Shown: positions 1 through 8,063, numbered from the stretch's first letter. The stretch: DNA of 46,449 bases from Streptomyces sp. SID4985 (GCF_009863025.1 NZ_WWIR01000279.1:1-46449), one strand, 5' to 3'. Numbers and translations are program-made. Notes: generated from the letters alone by a model not told the origin.

Positions 1-191
1 CACGTCCCCTTCTCGCCGTACGCGGGTGCGGGTGGTACGGGCTTCCCGTTGCGCCCCCTGCGCCGTGCGCCGGTGGTGCGTACGGGGGTGTTTCCGTCCT
101 GCTCGCGTGGGCTCGGTCTTGCGTTTGCGCAGGTCAGGTGGGGGATGGGTTGTATCGCACATGCGTTCGGGGGTGGGGGTATGGTGGAAGG
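1..191. other. Upstream region of the mutasome operon
   Basis: No convincing gene is visible here; short open frames have no ribosome binding site or recognisable product. The stretch is G-rich on the + strand, with runs at 169-173, 175-179, 190-192 and 196-198 just before the LexA box. The promoter of dnaE2 should lie in its 3' part, but I cannot pick a convincing -35/-10 pair. Confidence 0.5.
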
Positions 192-203
192 GAACGGGTG
201 TTC
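192..203. promoter_or_regulatory. LexA (SOS) box of dnaE2-imuB
   Basis: GAACGGGTGTTC is a perfect match to the Gram-positive/actinobacterial LexA core GAAC-N4-GTTC and is followed by GA, as in the extended consensus. It ends 20 bases before the chosen dnaE2 start, where bound LexA would block transcription. DnaE2/ImuB are classic LexA-controlled damage-response genes in mycobacteria, so position and target agree. Confidence 0.85.
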
Positions 204-223
204 GATAAGGATGGGAGGTGCTC

Positions 224-3200
224 GTGGCGGGGTTTGTGCATTTGCGTGTTGTTTCTGGGTTTTCCTTGCGGTACGGGGCCTCGCATCCGGAGCGGCTTGT
301 TGAGCGGGCTGAGGAGAGAGGGATGGGGGCTCTTGCGCTGACCGATCGGGACACGCTGGCCGGGGCTGTGCGGTTTGCCAAGGCTTGTGCGGGGAGGGGG
401 GTGCGGCCGCTTTTCGGGGTTGATCTTGCTGTGGAGGAGGGAAGCGGGGGTTCTTCTCGGCGGCGGCCTGTTCGGGGTGGGGCTTTTGTGGACGAGTCGG
501 CGTCCCGGGTGACCTTTCTGGCGCGGGACGGGGCTCGGGGGTGGGCTGATTTGTGTCGGATTGTCAGTGCTGCTCACTCGGGGGGTTCCGCTTCGCCCCG
601 GCTTCCCTGGGAGGGCAATCGGGGGGACGGGCTCACCGTGTTGCTCGGGCCCGATTCCGATGTGGGGCGTGCTCTCGGGGCCGGGCGGCCCGATCGTGCC
701 GCTCGGCTGCTCGCCGTCTGGCGTGAGGTGTATGGGGATGCCTTGCGGGTGGAGGTCGTCTGGCATGGGCGGGCCGGGTCTTTGCGGCTGGCTGCTCGGG
801 CTCTTGGGTTCGCTGTCGAGCAGGGGGTGCGGCCCGTGCTCAGTAATGCCGTTCGGTATGCCGATCCGGGGCAGGGGGCCGTCGCTGATGTTCTCGATGC
901 CTCGCGGCGGCTTGTGCCCATTGATTTCCGGAAGGAGCTGGACTCCGGGGAGGCGTGGCTCAAAGGGGCTTCCGACATGCTTCGGGTCGCCGAGCGGGTG
1001 GTGGAGGCCGCCGGGTATCGGCGGGAGGTCGGGTGGCGGCTCGTCGAGCAGACGCTGGCCGCTGCGGGGGAGTGTGCTGTCGATCCTGAGGCGGATCTCG
1101 GGATCGGGAGCGTTCGGTTTCCCGAGGCCCGGCTCGTGGGGGCCGGGCGGCGGACAGCTCAGCGGGCGCTTGCCTCGCGGGCCGCGGCGGGGATGGTGCG
1201 GCTGGGGTATGGCGGGCGGCGGGCCTACTGGGAGCGGATGCACGAGGAGTTGGAGGTCATCGCGCATCACGGGTTCGCTTCCTATTTTTTGACGGTTGCT
1301 CAAATTGTGGACGATGTGCGGGGCTTGGGGATTCGGGTGGCCGCTCGGGGGTCGGGGGCCGGGTCGCTCGTCAATCATCTGGTGGGGATCGCTCATGCCG
1401 ATCCTGTGGAGCATGGGCTGTTGATGGAGCGCTTCCTGTCCAGGGAGCGTGTGGTGCTGCCCGATATCGACATCGACGTGGAGTCCGCTCGGCGGCTCGA
1501 GGTCTACCGGGCGATCATCGGGCGGTTCGGGGTCGAGAGGGTTGCCACCGTCGCCATGCCCGAGACCTATCGGGTGCGGCACGCCGTAAGGGATGTCGGG
1601 GCCGCTCTGTCCATGGATCCCGCCGAGATTGATCGGGTGGCCAAGTCTTTTCCGCACATCCGGGCGCGGGACGCGCGTGCCGCGCTGGAGGAGTTGCCCG
1701 AGCTGAGGCGACTGGCGGCGGAGAAGGGGCGGTACGGCCGGCTGTGGGAGCTGGTCGAGGCGCTGGACGCGCTGCCGCGTGGTGTCGCCATGCATCCGTG
1801 CGGGGTACTGCTCTCGGACGCCTCGCTGCTCGCTCGTACGCCCGTGGTGCCCACGAGTGGTGAGGGGCTGCCCATGTCCCAGTTCGACAAGGACGACGTG
1901 GAGGATCTGGGGCTGCTCAAGCTGGATGTGCTCGGTGTGCGGATGCAGTCGGCCATGGCGCACGCCGTCGCCGAGGTGGAGCGGGCCAGTGGGGAGCGCG
2001 TTGATCTGGAGGCCCTGCCGGAGGGGGATGAAGAAACGTATCGGCTCATCCGGTCCACCGAGACGCTCGGCTGCTTCCAGATCGAGTCGCCAGGGCAGCG
2101 GGATCTCGTGGGGCGGCTTCAGCCTGATTCCTTCGAGGACCTGGTAGTCGATATTTCGCTCTTCCGGCCCGGGCCCGTCGCCGCCGACATGGTGCGGCCG
2201 TTCATCGAGGCGCGGCACGGGCGTGCTCCGGTGCGTTTTCCGCACCGGGATCTGGAGCCGCCGCTGAAGGGGACGTACGGCGTCGTCGTCTTCCATGAGC
2301 AGATCATCGACATTGTCTCGATCATGACCGGGTGCGGGCGGGGGGAGGCCGACGCGGTGCGGCGGCTGTTGTCCGACGCGGAGCAACAGGCGCGTATCCG
2401 GGTGTGGTTCCGGCAGCGGGCCGGAGAGAAGGGGTACAGCGCCGAGGTGATCGAGCGCACCTGGGAGATCGTCCAGGCCTTCGGGTCCTACGGGTTCTGC
2501 AAGGCGCACGCTGTCGCCTTCGCCGTGCCCACCTATCAGTCGGCCTGGCTCAAGGCGCACCATCCGGCCGCCTTCTACGCCGGGTTGCTCACCCATGATC
2601 CCGGGATGTATCCGAAGCGGCTGCTGCTGGCCGATGCGCGGCGGCGGGGTGTGCCGGTGCTGCCGCTGGATGTGAACGTGTCCGCCGTCGCTCATCGAAT
2701 CGAACTGGTGTCCGGTAAGTGGGGGGTGCGGCTGGGGCTCTCCGATGTGCACGGGATCAGTGGGGCCGAGGGCGAGCGGATTGTGGCCGGGCAGCCGTAC
2801 GCCTCCTTGCGGGACTTCTGGGAGCGGGGGCGTCCCGGGCGGCCCCTTGCCCAACGGCTCGCTCAGGTCGGGGCGTTGGACGCCTTCGGGGGCAACCGGC
2901 GTGATCTCCAGCTGCATCTGGCCGAGTTGCAACGGGGGGTTCGGGGTGGGTATGGGGAGCAGTTGCCGTTGGGTGGGGGGAACCGGACCGCTTCGGTCGG
3001 GCTGCCCGATCTCTCCTCGGCGGAGCGGCTCAGCGCCGAACTGGGCGTGCTGTCCATGGACGTCTCGCGTCATCTGATGGACGACCAACGGGAGTTCCTG
3101 GCCGAGCTGGGGGTCGTGTCGGCGCGGCGGCTGCGGGAGGCGCGGCACGGGGAGACGGTGCTCGTCGCGGGTGCCAAGGCGGCCACCCAGACCCCGCCGA

Positions 3201-3625
3201 TCCGGTCCGGCAAGCGGGTCATCTTCAGCACCCTGGACGACGGCACGGGCCTGGTCGACCTCGCCTTCTTCGACGACTCCCACGACGCCTGCGCCCACAC
3301 CGTCTTCCACTCCTGGCTGCTGCTGGTGCGGGGCGTGGTGCAGCGGCGGGGGCCGCGCAGTCTGAGCGTCGTCGGCTCCGCCGCCTGGAACCTCGCCGAA
3401 CTCGTCGAGCTGCGGGCCGAGGGCGGGCTCGACCGGGTGGCCGCCCGGCTGGCGGAGTCCGTGGAACCGGCGGGTGAGGACCGGGCCGGTGGCCGTCGTA
3501 TCCGGATGGCCACCGGGTACGACATGCATCCGTGGGCCGATCTGCGGCCGGCGGGGGAGGGGGTCGCCCAAGGTCCCGCTGCCGCACGGAAGTTGTGGCA
3601 CCAGAGTCCGGGGAGCGCGGGATGA
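224..3625 (+). CDS. dnaE2: Error-prone DNA polymerase III alpha subunit DnaE2
   Basis: A C-family replicative-type polymerase of about 1133 residues, expected to carry out translesion synthesis after DNA damage. Domain order fits: N-terminal PHP domain (FVHLRV near residue 4, LTDRDT), palm with PDIDID at residues 413-418 and a third catalytic Asp near residue 568 in LLKLDVLG, then fingers (GTYGVVVFHEQ, YGFCKAHAVAFA), helix-hairpin-helix, and a C-terminal OB fold (FSTLDDGTGLVDLAFF). The start is GTG 224 because GGGAGG at 213-218 sits 5 bases before it; GTG 218 is in frame but overlaps that site. The stop overlaps the imuB start (ATGA), so the two are translationally coupled. Codon use is odd: roughly the first 900 codons often end in T or in GGG, while the last 180 are normal Streptomyces GC-ending codons. 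The only serious alternative is housekeeping DnaE1, which is longer and usually not paired with an ImuB-like gene. Confidence 0.93.
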   Translation: MAGFVHLRVVSGFSLRYGASHPERLVERAEERGMGALALTDRDTLAGAVRFAKACAGRGVRPLFGVDLAVEEGSGGSSRRRPVRGGAFVDESASRVTFLARDGARGWADLCRIVSAAHSGGSASPRLPWEGNRGDGLTVLLGPDSDVGRALGAGRPDRAARLLAVWREVYGDALRVEVVWHGRAGSLRLAARALGFAVEQGVRPVLSNAVRYADPGQGAVADVLDASRRLVPIDFRKELDSGEAWLKGASDMLRVAERVVEAAGYRREVGWRLVEQTLAAAGECAVDPEADLGIGSVRFPEARLVGAGRRTAQRALASRAAAGMVRLGYGGRRAYWERMHEELEVIAHHGFASYFLTVAQIVDDVRGLGIRVAARGSGAGSLVNHLVGIAHADPVEHGLLMERFLSRERVVLPDIDIDVESARRLEVYRAIIGRFGVERVATVAMPETYRVRHAVRDVGAALSMDPAEIDRVAKSFPHIRARDARAALEELPELRRLAAEKGRYGRLWELVEALDALPRGVAMHPCGVLLSDASLLARTPVVPTSGEGLPMSQFDKDDVEDLGLLKLDVLGVRMQSAMAHAVAEVERASGERVDLEALPEGDEETYRLIRSTETLGCFQIESPGQRDLVGRLQPDSFEDLVVDISLFRPGPVAADMVRPFIEARHGRAPVRFPHRDLEPPLKGTYGVVVFHEQIIDIVSIMTGCGRGEADAVRRLLSDAEQQARIRVWFRQRAGEKGYSAEVIERTWEIVQAFGSYGFCKAHAVAFAVPTYQSAWLKAHHPAAFYAGLLTHDPGMYPKRLLLADARRRGVPVLPLDVNVSAVAHRIELVSGKWGVRLGLSDVHGISGAEGERIVAGQPYASLRDFWERGRPGRPLAQRLAQVGALDAFGGNRRDLQLHLAELQRGVRGGYGEQLPLGGGNRTASVGLPDLSSAERLSAELGVLSMDVSRHLMDDQREFLAELGVVSARRLREARHGETVLVAGAKAATQTPPIRSGKRVIFSTLDDGTGLVDLAFFDDSHDACAHTVFHSWLLLVRGVVQRRGPRSLSVVGSAAWNLAELVELRAEGGLDRVAARLAESVEPAGEDRAGGRRIRMATGYDMHPWADLRPAGEGVAQGPAAARKLWHQSPGSAG

Positions 3626-4596
3626 CCGTTCTCTGCGTGCGATTCCGGCTCGCGCACGGGCGTGAGGGGCTGCTGCCCGCGCTCGTGGGGCTCGTCGAGG
3701 AGTTCACACCGGTGGTGGAGGCGCTGGTGCCGGACCGGGTGCTGGCCGATCTCGGCGGCGCCGAACGGTACTTCGGGCGGGACGCCGTGGAGATCGCCCC
3801 GGTCATCCGGGTCCGGGCGCTGGCGCGGTACGGCGTCGACTGTGCCGTTGGTGCCGGGCCCGGGCCGATGCTGGCCCGGGTGGCGTCGCGTTCCGCCCGG
3901 CCCGGAGCCGTTCGGGTCGTGCCCGAAGAGCCAGGTGCGCGGGCGGAGTTCCTCGCCGGGCTTCCGGTGGGCGCGCTGCCCGGGGTCGGTGCCGCCACCG
4001 CCCGTACCCTGTGCGAGTACGGGCTCGACACCCTGGGACGGGTCGCCGCCGCGCCGCCGTCCACCCTTCAGCGGCTGGTCGGTGCCCGCGCGGCACGTGA
4101 ACTGCGGGACGGGGCGCGGGGGATCGACCGGGGGCGGGTCGTGCCGAACGCGGTGGCCCGGTCGGTCGGGGCGGAACGTGCCTTCGGCGTCGATGAGTTG
4201 GACCCCGGTCGGCATCGTGGGGCCCTGCTGAGCGCCGCCGGTGAGCTGGGGTTCCGGCTGCGCGGGGGCGGGCAGGTCTGCCCGAATCTGACCCTCACCG
4301 TGCGCTATGCCGACCGGTCCACCACGACGCGTTGCCGTACCCTCGCGGAGCCGACCGCGCACTCGGCCGCTCTCACCCGGGCCGCCTACGGCATGTACGA
4401 GACGCTCGGTCTCCAGCGGGCGCGGGTCCGTGCCGTCGCGCTGCGCGCCGAGGGGCTGACCCCCGCCGAACACGCCTCCCACCAGCTCACCTTCGACCCC
4501 GTGGACGAGAAGGTCCGCCGGATCGAGGAGGTCGCCGACCGGGTGCGGGCCAAGTTCGGGCCCCGCGCGGTGATTCCGGGGACGCTTGCGGCCTGA
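3622..4596 (+). CDS. imuB: ImuB-like inactive Y-family polymerase
   Basis: A Y-family (DinB/UmuC superfamily) protein of 324 residues, shorter than typical ImuB or DinB. The start ATG overlaps the dnaE2 stop. The catalytic positions of Pol IV are absent: the N-terminal VDMDAFF is replaced by VLCVRFR, and the SIDEAYLD acidic pair is replaced by LADLGGAERYFG. It keeps the helix-hairpin-helix (LPGVGAATARTL), the little-finger region, and a QLTFDP element near the C terminus resembling the QLxLF beta-clamp binding motif. This pattern matches ImuB, which in mycobacteria is a non-catalytic adaptor tethering DnaE2 to the clamp. No ImuA'/RecA-like partner is visible in the window. An annotation as active DNA polymerase IV would be misleading. 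Confidence 0.85.
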   Translation: MTVLCVRFRLAHGREGLLPALVGLVEEFTPVVEALVPDRVLADLGGAERYFGRDAVEIAPVIRVRALARYGVDCAVGAGPGPMLARVASRSARPGAVRVVPEEPGARAEFLAGLPVGALPGVGAATARTLCEYGLDTLGRVAAAPPSTLQRLVGARAARELRDGARGIDRGRVVPNAVARSVGAERAFGVDELDPGRHRGALLSAAGELGFRLRGGGQVCPNLTLTVRYADRSTTTRCRTLAEPTAHSAALTRAAYGMYETLGLQRARVRAVALRAEGLTPAEHASHQLTFDPVDEKVRRIEEVADRVRAKFGPRAVIPGTLAA

Positions 4597-4634
4597 GTGC
4601 GGCGAGTTACGCGTGTTGTGGGTGATTTGGGAGT

Positions 4635-4662
4635 GGCTGGAGTTCTATGGTCGGGTCCAGCC
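4635..4662 (+). terminator. Possible terminator after imuB
   Basis: GGCTGGA (4635-4641) and TCCAGCC (4656-4662) form a perfect 7-bp stem with a 14-base loop, 38 bases after the imuB stop. There is no T-tract, as is common for Streptomyces hairpin terminators. The call rests on position and stem only. Confidence 0.4.
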
Positions 4663-4725
4663 GGTCTGATGATGGTTCCTCAGTGTGCGTGTGTGTCTGA
4701 TGCGTGATGGAACTTTTTACTGACG

Positions 4726-4767
4726 CGTAACTTCACAGTTGCACTACTCGTCCGTAACTTGACGAGT
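4726..4767. promoter_or_regulatory. Repeat and inverted repeat in lipase promoter region
   Basis: CGTAACTT occurs twice, at 4726-4733 and 4753-4760, 27 bp apart. The second copy is the loop of a perfect 7-bp inverted repeat, ACTCGTC (4746-4752) and GACGAGT (4761-4767). This is about 75-115 bases before the lipase start and may be an activator or repressor site. I do not recognise the motif. Confidence 0.4.
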
Positions 4768-4780
4768 GAACCAGCATCCC

Positions 4781-4794
4781 GTGATCCGGATCAC
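4781..4794. promoter_or_regulatory. CRP/FNR-like palindrome before lipase
   Basis: GTGATCCGGATCAC is a perfect 14-bp palindrome. With flanks it reads CGTGA-N6-TCACA, one base from the enterobacterial CRP consensus TGTGA-N6-TCACA. It lies 45 bases before the lipase start, where a Crp-family regulator could act. Chance occurrence is possible, and the Streptomyces Crp consensus is not identical. Confidence 0.45.
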
Positions 4795-4839
4795 AGGGTC
4801 AGTCCGTGCACCCCCCTTGAGCCGCAAGGAGATCACACG

Positions 4840-5700
4840 ATGCTGCCCTGGAAGCGAGCGTTCAGACCGCTCGCCTCGCTGCTCCTGGCCGCCGCGCTCG
4901 CCGCCGTCCCCACCGCCACCGCCCACGCCGCGACCGCGCCCAGCTCCGGCTGGAACGACTACTCCTGCAAGCCCTCCGCCGCCCACCCGCGCCCCGTCGT
5001 CCTCGTCCACGGCACCCTCGGCAACTCCGTCGACAACTGGCTCGGCCTCGCGCCGTACCTGAAGGACCGCGGGTACTGCGTCTACTCCCTCGACTACGGC
5101 CAGCTCGCCGGCGTCCCCGTCTTCTACGGCCTCGGCCCCATCGACAAGTCCGCCGAGCAGCTGTCCGCCTTCGTCGACAAGGTGCTCGCCTCGACCGGCG
5201 CGGCCAAGGCCGACCTCGTCGGGCACTCCCAGGGCGGCATGATGCCGCGCTACTACCTGAAGTTCCTCGGCGGAGCCCCCAAGGTGAACGCCCTCGTCGG
5301 CATCGCCCCCAGCAACCACGGCACCAACCTCAGCGGTCTGACCAACCTGCTGCCGTACTTCCCCGGCGCCGAGGCCCTGATCAAGGCCACCACCCCCGGC
5401 CTCGCCGACCAGATCGCCGGGTCGGCCTTCCTGACCAAGCTCAACGCGGGCGGCGACACCGTCCCCGGAGTGCGCTACACGGTCATCGCCACCCAGTACG
5501 ACGAGGTCGTCACGCCCTGGCGCAGCCAGTACCTGACCGGCTCCGACGTCCGCAACGTCCTGCTCCAGGACCTCTGCCCGCTCGACCTGTCCGAACACGT
5601 CGCGATCGGCCTGATCGACCGCATCGCCTTCCACGAAGTGGCCAACTCCCTCGACCCGGCGCACGCCACCGCCACCACCTGCGCGTCGGTCTTCAGCTGA
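4840..5700 (+). CDS. Secreted alpha/beta-hydrolase lipase
   Basis: A 286-residue secreted triacylglycerol lipase or esterase. Residues 1-31 are a Sec signal peptide (basic start, LASLLLAAALAAVP, cleavage near AHAA). The mature part begins a typical extracellular lipase fold: oxyanion-hole HG at residues 57-58 (VVLVHGTLGN), the nucleophile elbow GHSQGG with Ser130, and a late SEHVAIGL segment likely to carry the catalytic His. Several Cys residues (43, 80 and C-terminal ones) suggest disulfides. The start is ATG 4840 with AAGGAG at 4826-4831; an in-frame upstream ATG at 4759 would place a non-signal leader ahead of the signal peptide and lacks a site. A strong hairpin follows the stop. Confidence 0.9.
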   Translation: MLPWKRAFRPLASLLLAAALAAVPTATAHAATAPSSGWNDYSCKPSAAHPRPVVLVHGTLGNSVDNWLGLAPYLKDRGYCVYSLDYGQLAGVPVFYGLGPIDKSAEQLSAFVDKVLASTGAAKADLVGHSQGGMMPRYYLKFLGGAPKVNALVGIAPSNHGTNLSGLTNLLPYFPGAEALIKATTPGLADQIAGSAFLTKLNAGGDTVPGVRYTVIATQYDEVVTPWRSQYLTGSDVRNVLLQDLCPLDLSEHVAIGLIDRIAFHEVANSLDPAHATATTCASVFS

Positions 5701-5702
5701 CC

Positions 5703-5743
5703 GCCGCCGGGTCCTGTCCGGCCTGAGCCGCCGGACAGGACCC
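5703..5743. terminator. Strong bidirectional terminator hairpin
   Basis: GCCGGGTCCTGTCCGG (5703-5718) pairs perfectly with 5728-5743, giving a 16-bp stem and a 9-base loop. It begins 2 bases after the lipase stop and ends 21 bases before the end of the convergent AA10-like gene, so it can terminate both transcripts. Confidence 0.85.
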
Positions 5744-5764
5744 GGCACATACCGCGCGCGCCGC

Positions 5765-6697
5765 TCAGCGCCCGCCCCGGTCGCCGCCCGTCGAGCGCTG
5801 CCGCACCGAGAGGAACAGCGCCGCCGAACCGAGGGCCAGCACCCCGGCACCGACGACCGCCCCGTACGAGGTGTGCGGGGCGGTGCCCGTGTCGGCGAGA
5901 TACAGCGACGTCACCGTGGTGACAGGGGAGTTGGCGGCCGGGGGTGCAGTGGTCGCGGGTGGGGTGGTCGGGGCGGGGGTCTCCTGTGCGCGCTGCCCGA
6001 CCGCACGATGCCCGGCCGTCGGGTCGGCCGCTGCCGCCTCGATCCGTACCTCCTTCGACGCGGGGGGAGCCGACGCCGAGGGCGTGGGGGCCGGGTCCGG
6101 TCGGTGGGTCGTCGGAGCCGGGGCCGACGGGGGAGTCGTACCGCCGAAGTCCACGTCCGCGCAGGAGTGGAACCACTCCGCGCCGTCTGAGCCGTCCGGG
6201 CGGTGCCACACCGCGTACAGCACCTGTCTGCCGGTGCGCTCGGGGAGCGTGCCCGTGAACGTGTAGACGCCGTTCGAGGGGGTCGCGTCCGCCGCCCGCG
6301 CGACCGGGTGCGCCAGATCCAGTGACGACCAGGTCAGGGGCTGCGCCGGGTCGTAGCCGGACTTCGTCACGTAGACCTTGAAGCGGCCCTGGTGACGGGT
6401 GGTCACCCGGTACGTGAAGGTGTACGGCCCGCTGTGCACCTGGGGTGTGGAGTGGCCGGTGCCGACCAGGTCGAGGCCGTCGGAGTCCCCGTTCTCGACG
6501 CCGCACAGCTCGCCGCCTTTCGAGCTGTGCGGCGAGTCATGTGTCGACTCGTGCGCTGTTGCGCGCGTCGAGTCGTGCGCCGAAGCGGGCGCGGCGGCGA
6601 GGGCGAGCGGGGCGAGTCCGAGCACGGCCACGGCGGCGGCCGCCCGCAGCCTGGACATCCCCTGCCCGGGGTGAGCCGAGGGCGTGGGGAAGGGCAT
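5765..6697 (-). CDS. LAxTG-anchored AA10 (LPMO-like) surface protein
   Basis: A 310-residue secreted protein related to AA10 lytic polysaccharide monooxygenases, copper enzymes that oxidatively cleave chitin or cellulose. Signal peptide residues about 1-40 end in PASA and leave His41 as mature N terminus. The second copper-brace His is recognisable in TYRVTTRHQG (His102, matching the CBP21 TARH segment), followed by YVTKSGYDPAQPLTWSSLDL, QVLYAVWH and the C-terminal WFHSCADVDF with the axial-position Phe176. A Pro/Thr/Ala-rich linker leads to LADTG (267-271), a hydrophobic helix and an Arg-rich tail, the sorting signal of class E sortases. The segment between His41 and the core is only about 50 residues and His-rich, and lacks the usual AA10 N-terminal region, so catalytic activity is uncertain. 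Start ATG 6697 is chosen because GAGGAG lies 5 bases upstream; ATG 6715 is an alternative. Confidence 0.8.
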   Translation of the reverse strand: MPFPTPSAHPGQGMSRLRAAAAVAVLGLAPLALAAAPASAHDSTRATAHESTHDSPHSSKGGELCGVENGDSDGLDLVGTGHSTPQVHSGPYTFTYRVTTRHQGRFKVYVTKSGYDPAQPLTWSSLDLAHPVARAADATPSNGVYTFTGTLPERTGRQVLYAVWHRPDGSDGAEWFHSCADVDFGGTTPPSAPAPTTHRPDPAPTPSASAPPASKEVRIEAAAADPTAGHRAVGQRAQETPAPTTPPATTAPPAANSPVTTVTSLYLADTGTAPHTSYGAVVGAGVLALGSAALFLSVRQRSTGGDRGGR

Positions 6698-6720
6698 CGG
6701 AACTCCTCGCGGCATCGCGT

Positions 6721-6737
6721 CGTCCGGCCGCCGGACG
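6721..6737. promoter_or_regulatory. Inverted repeat upstream of AA10-like gene
   Basis: CGTCCGGC-C-GCCGGACG is a perfect 8-1-8 inverted repeat, 24 bases before the start of the AA10-like gene on the minus strand. It could be an operator or a leader hairpin. GC-rich palindromes are easily formed by chance in this genome. Confidence 0.3.
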
Positions 6738-6918
6738 GCCCGGCTTCCGTGGGGGGTGTGATCAGAAACTAGCCCCGGAAGCAGCCGAGTTGGCCCCGTC
6801 GGGGCGGTCGGGGGCGATCTTTATGGTCGCCTTAAGGGCGTGCTCAGGCTGGGCTCAGGTAGCGGGGGCCCCGGGCCGGTCCGGGGGCGTTGTCAGTGGT
6901 GGGTGCCATGCTGCGGGC

Positions 6919-7518
6919 ATGAGTGAGGCGAGTGGATCGGTGGACTGGGACGTGCTGGCCGGCTCCTTCGACGAGGCGCCCGATCACGGTCTGCGCGCGC
7001 CCGAGGTGCGGGCCGCCTGGGACGCGCGGTTGCGCGGGTGGCTGCCCATACGCCCGGCCGATGTGCTCGACCTCGGCTGCGGCACCGGGAGTCTCGCGCT
7101 GCTCGCGGCCGAACAGGGGCATCGGGTGACGGCGGTCGACTCCTCGCCCGCCATGGTCGAGCTGGCCCGGGGCAAGCTCGCCGGGTGGGACGCGGCGGTG
7201 GTGCGGGGGGATGCCGCCGAGCCGCCGGTGGAGGCGGGGAGCGCGGACGTGGTGCTCGTCCGGCATGTGCTGTGGGCGTTGCCCGAGCCGGGGAAGGTGC
7301 TGCGCCGCTGGCGTGAACTGCTGCGTCCCGGCGGGCGGTTCGTGCTGGTCGAGGGGGTGTGGGGGACGGTCGCCCCGGTGGGGATACCCGCCGGCCGGCT
7401 CGCCGTGCTGCTGGAGCCGGTCGTGCGGGACGTGCGGGTGGAGTCGCTCTCCGGCGATCCGCTGCTGTGGGAGAAGGCCGTGGACGACGAGCGGTACGCG
7501 GTGGTGGGCACGGTGTGA
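6919..7518 (+). CDS. Class I SAM-dependent methyltransferase
   Basis: A 199-residue cytoplasmic methyltransferase of the UbiE/Methyltransf_11 type. Motif I is clear (VLDLGCGTGSLALLA), followed by the acidic loop after beta-2 (VTAVDSSPAMVELARGKL), motif II/III (ADVVLVRHVLWALPEP) and the LRPGGRFVLVEGVWG strand. The substrate cannot be read from sequence. ATG 6919 fits the family length; there is no strong ribosome binding site. It is a single gene converging with the DUF402 gene. Confidence 0.85.
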   Translation: MSEASGSVDWDVLAGSFDEAPDHGLRAPEVRAAWDARLRGWLPIRPADVLDLGCGTGSLALLAAEQGHRVTAVDSSPAMVELARGKLAGWDAAVVRGDAAEPPVEAGSADVVLVRHVLWALPEPGKVLRRWRELLRPGGRFVLVEGVWGTVAPVGIPAGRLAVLLEPVVRDVRVESLSGDPLLWEKAVDDERYAVVGTV

Positions 7519-7562
7519 GCCGCCCCGGCCGGAGGCGGGTCGCCCCGCCCCCGGGCCCCGGC

Positions 7563-8063
7563 TCAGGCGAGAAGAGTGTCGAAGGCGTTCGTCCGGGCCA
7601 GCGTCTCCAGCGCGTTCAGGGCGGCCAGCGCGGCGGCGGCCGCGTCCGGGTCGGACTCCGCGAGGCCGCTCGCGGCGAACTCGTCCTCGTCCAGGCGCAG
7701 TACGTCCTTGCCGTCGGCCGACAGCCAGAGGTCCAGGTCCAGGTCCTCGACGGTCAGTTCGGCGCCGGAGCGGACGGCCGGGCGGGTGATGTCGCAGTAC
7801 CAGCCCTTCAGCGTGCCGTCCCCGGCCCGGACCTCCTTCACCGCGTACCACCGGTCGCGCCAGTAGTACTCGGTGAACACGTCCCCCGGCTCGAAGCGCA
7901 CGAAGCCGAAGTCGCGCACGCCCTCGGCCGCCCAGGGGGCGCGCACGGTCAGCCGGGTGCCGTCGTCGGAGAGGAGCGCCGCCGGGTAACGGATCTTCGT
8001 GCGGCCCGCCTTGGTCAGGACGACCTCCAACATGCCCAGGGAATCAGGCGAGTTCGCGGACAT
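7563..8063 (-). CDS. DUF402 family protein
   Basis: A 166-residue protein with the DUF402 beta-barrel fold (RFEPGDVFTEYYWRDRWYAVKEVRAGDGTLKGWYCDITRPAV, then the acidic VEDLDLDLWLSADG segment). Some family members are nucleoside tri/diphosphatases with metal-binding acidic residues; the DLDLDLW stretch is compatible with this, but the substrate is unknown. ATG 8063 is preferred because GGAGG lies 6 bases upstream, even though it overlaps the end of the preceding acetyltransferase gene by 20 bases. The overlap indicates cotranscription. Confidence 0.8.
   Translation of the reverse strand: MSANSPDSLGMLEVVLTKAGRTKIRYPAALLSDDGTRLTVRAPWAAEGVRDFGFVRFEPGDVFTEYYWRDRWYAVKEVRAGDGTLKGWYCDITRPAVRSGAELTVEDLDLDLWLSADGKDVLRLDEDEFAASGLAESDPDAAAAALAALNALETLARTNAFDTLLA

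Noticed and set aside
169..198. G-runs suggestive of a G-quadruplex before dnaE2
   Set aside because: One loop is 10 bases and G-runs are expected in this G-rich stretch; not strong enough to call.
134..3601. Long open frame on the minus strand opposite dnaE2
   Set aside because: Its translation is Pro/His/Arg/Gly-rich low complexity with no family resemblance; it is the usual antisense artefact of a high-GC gene, and dnaE2 has clear motifs.
6766..6773. AAACTAGC half-site upstream of the AA10-like gene, as in the TetR operators
   Set aside because: The second half-site is absent (the next bases read CCCGGAAG), so it is probably a chance match.
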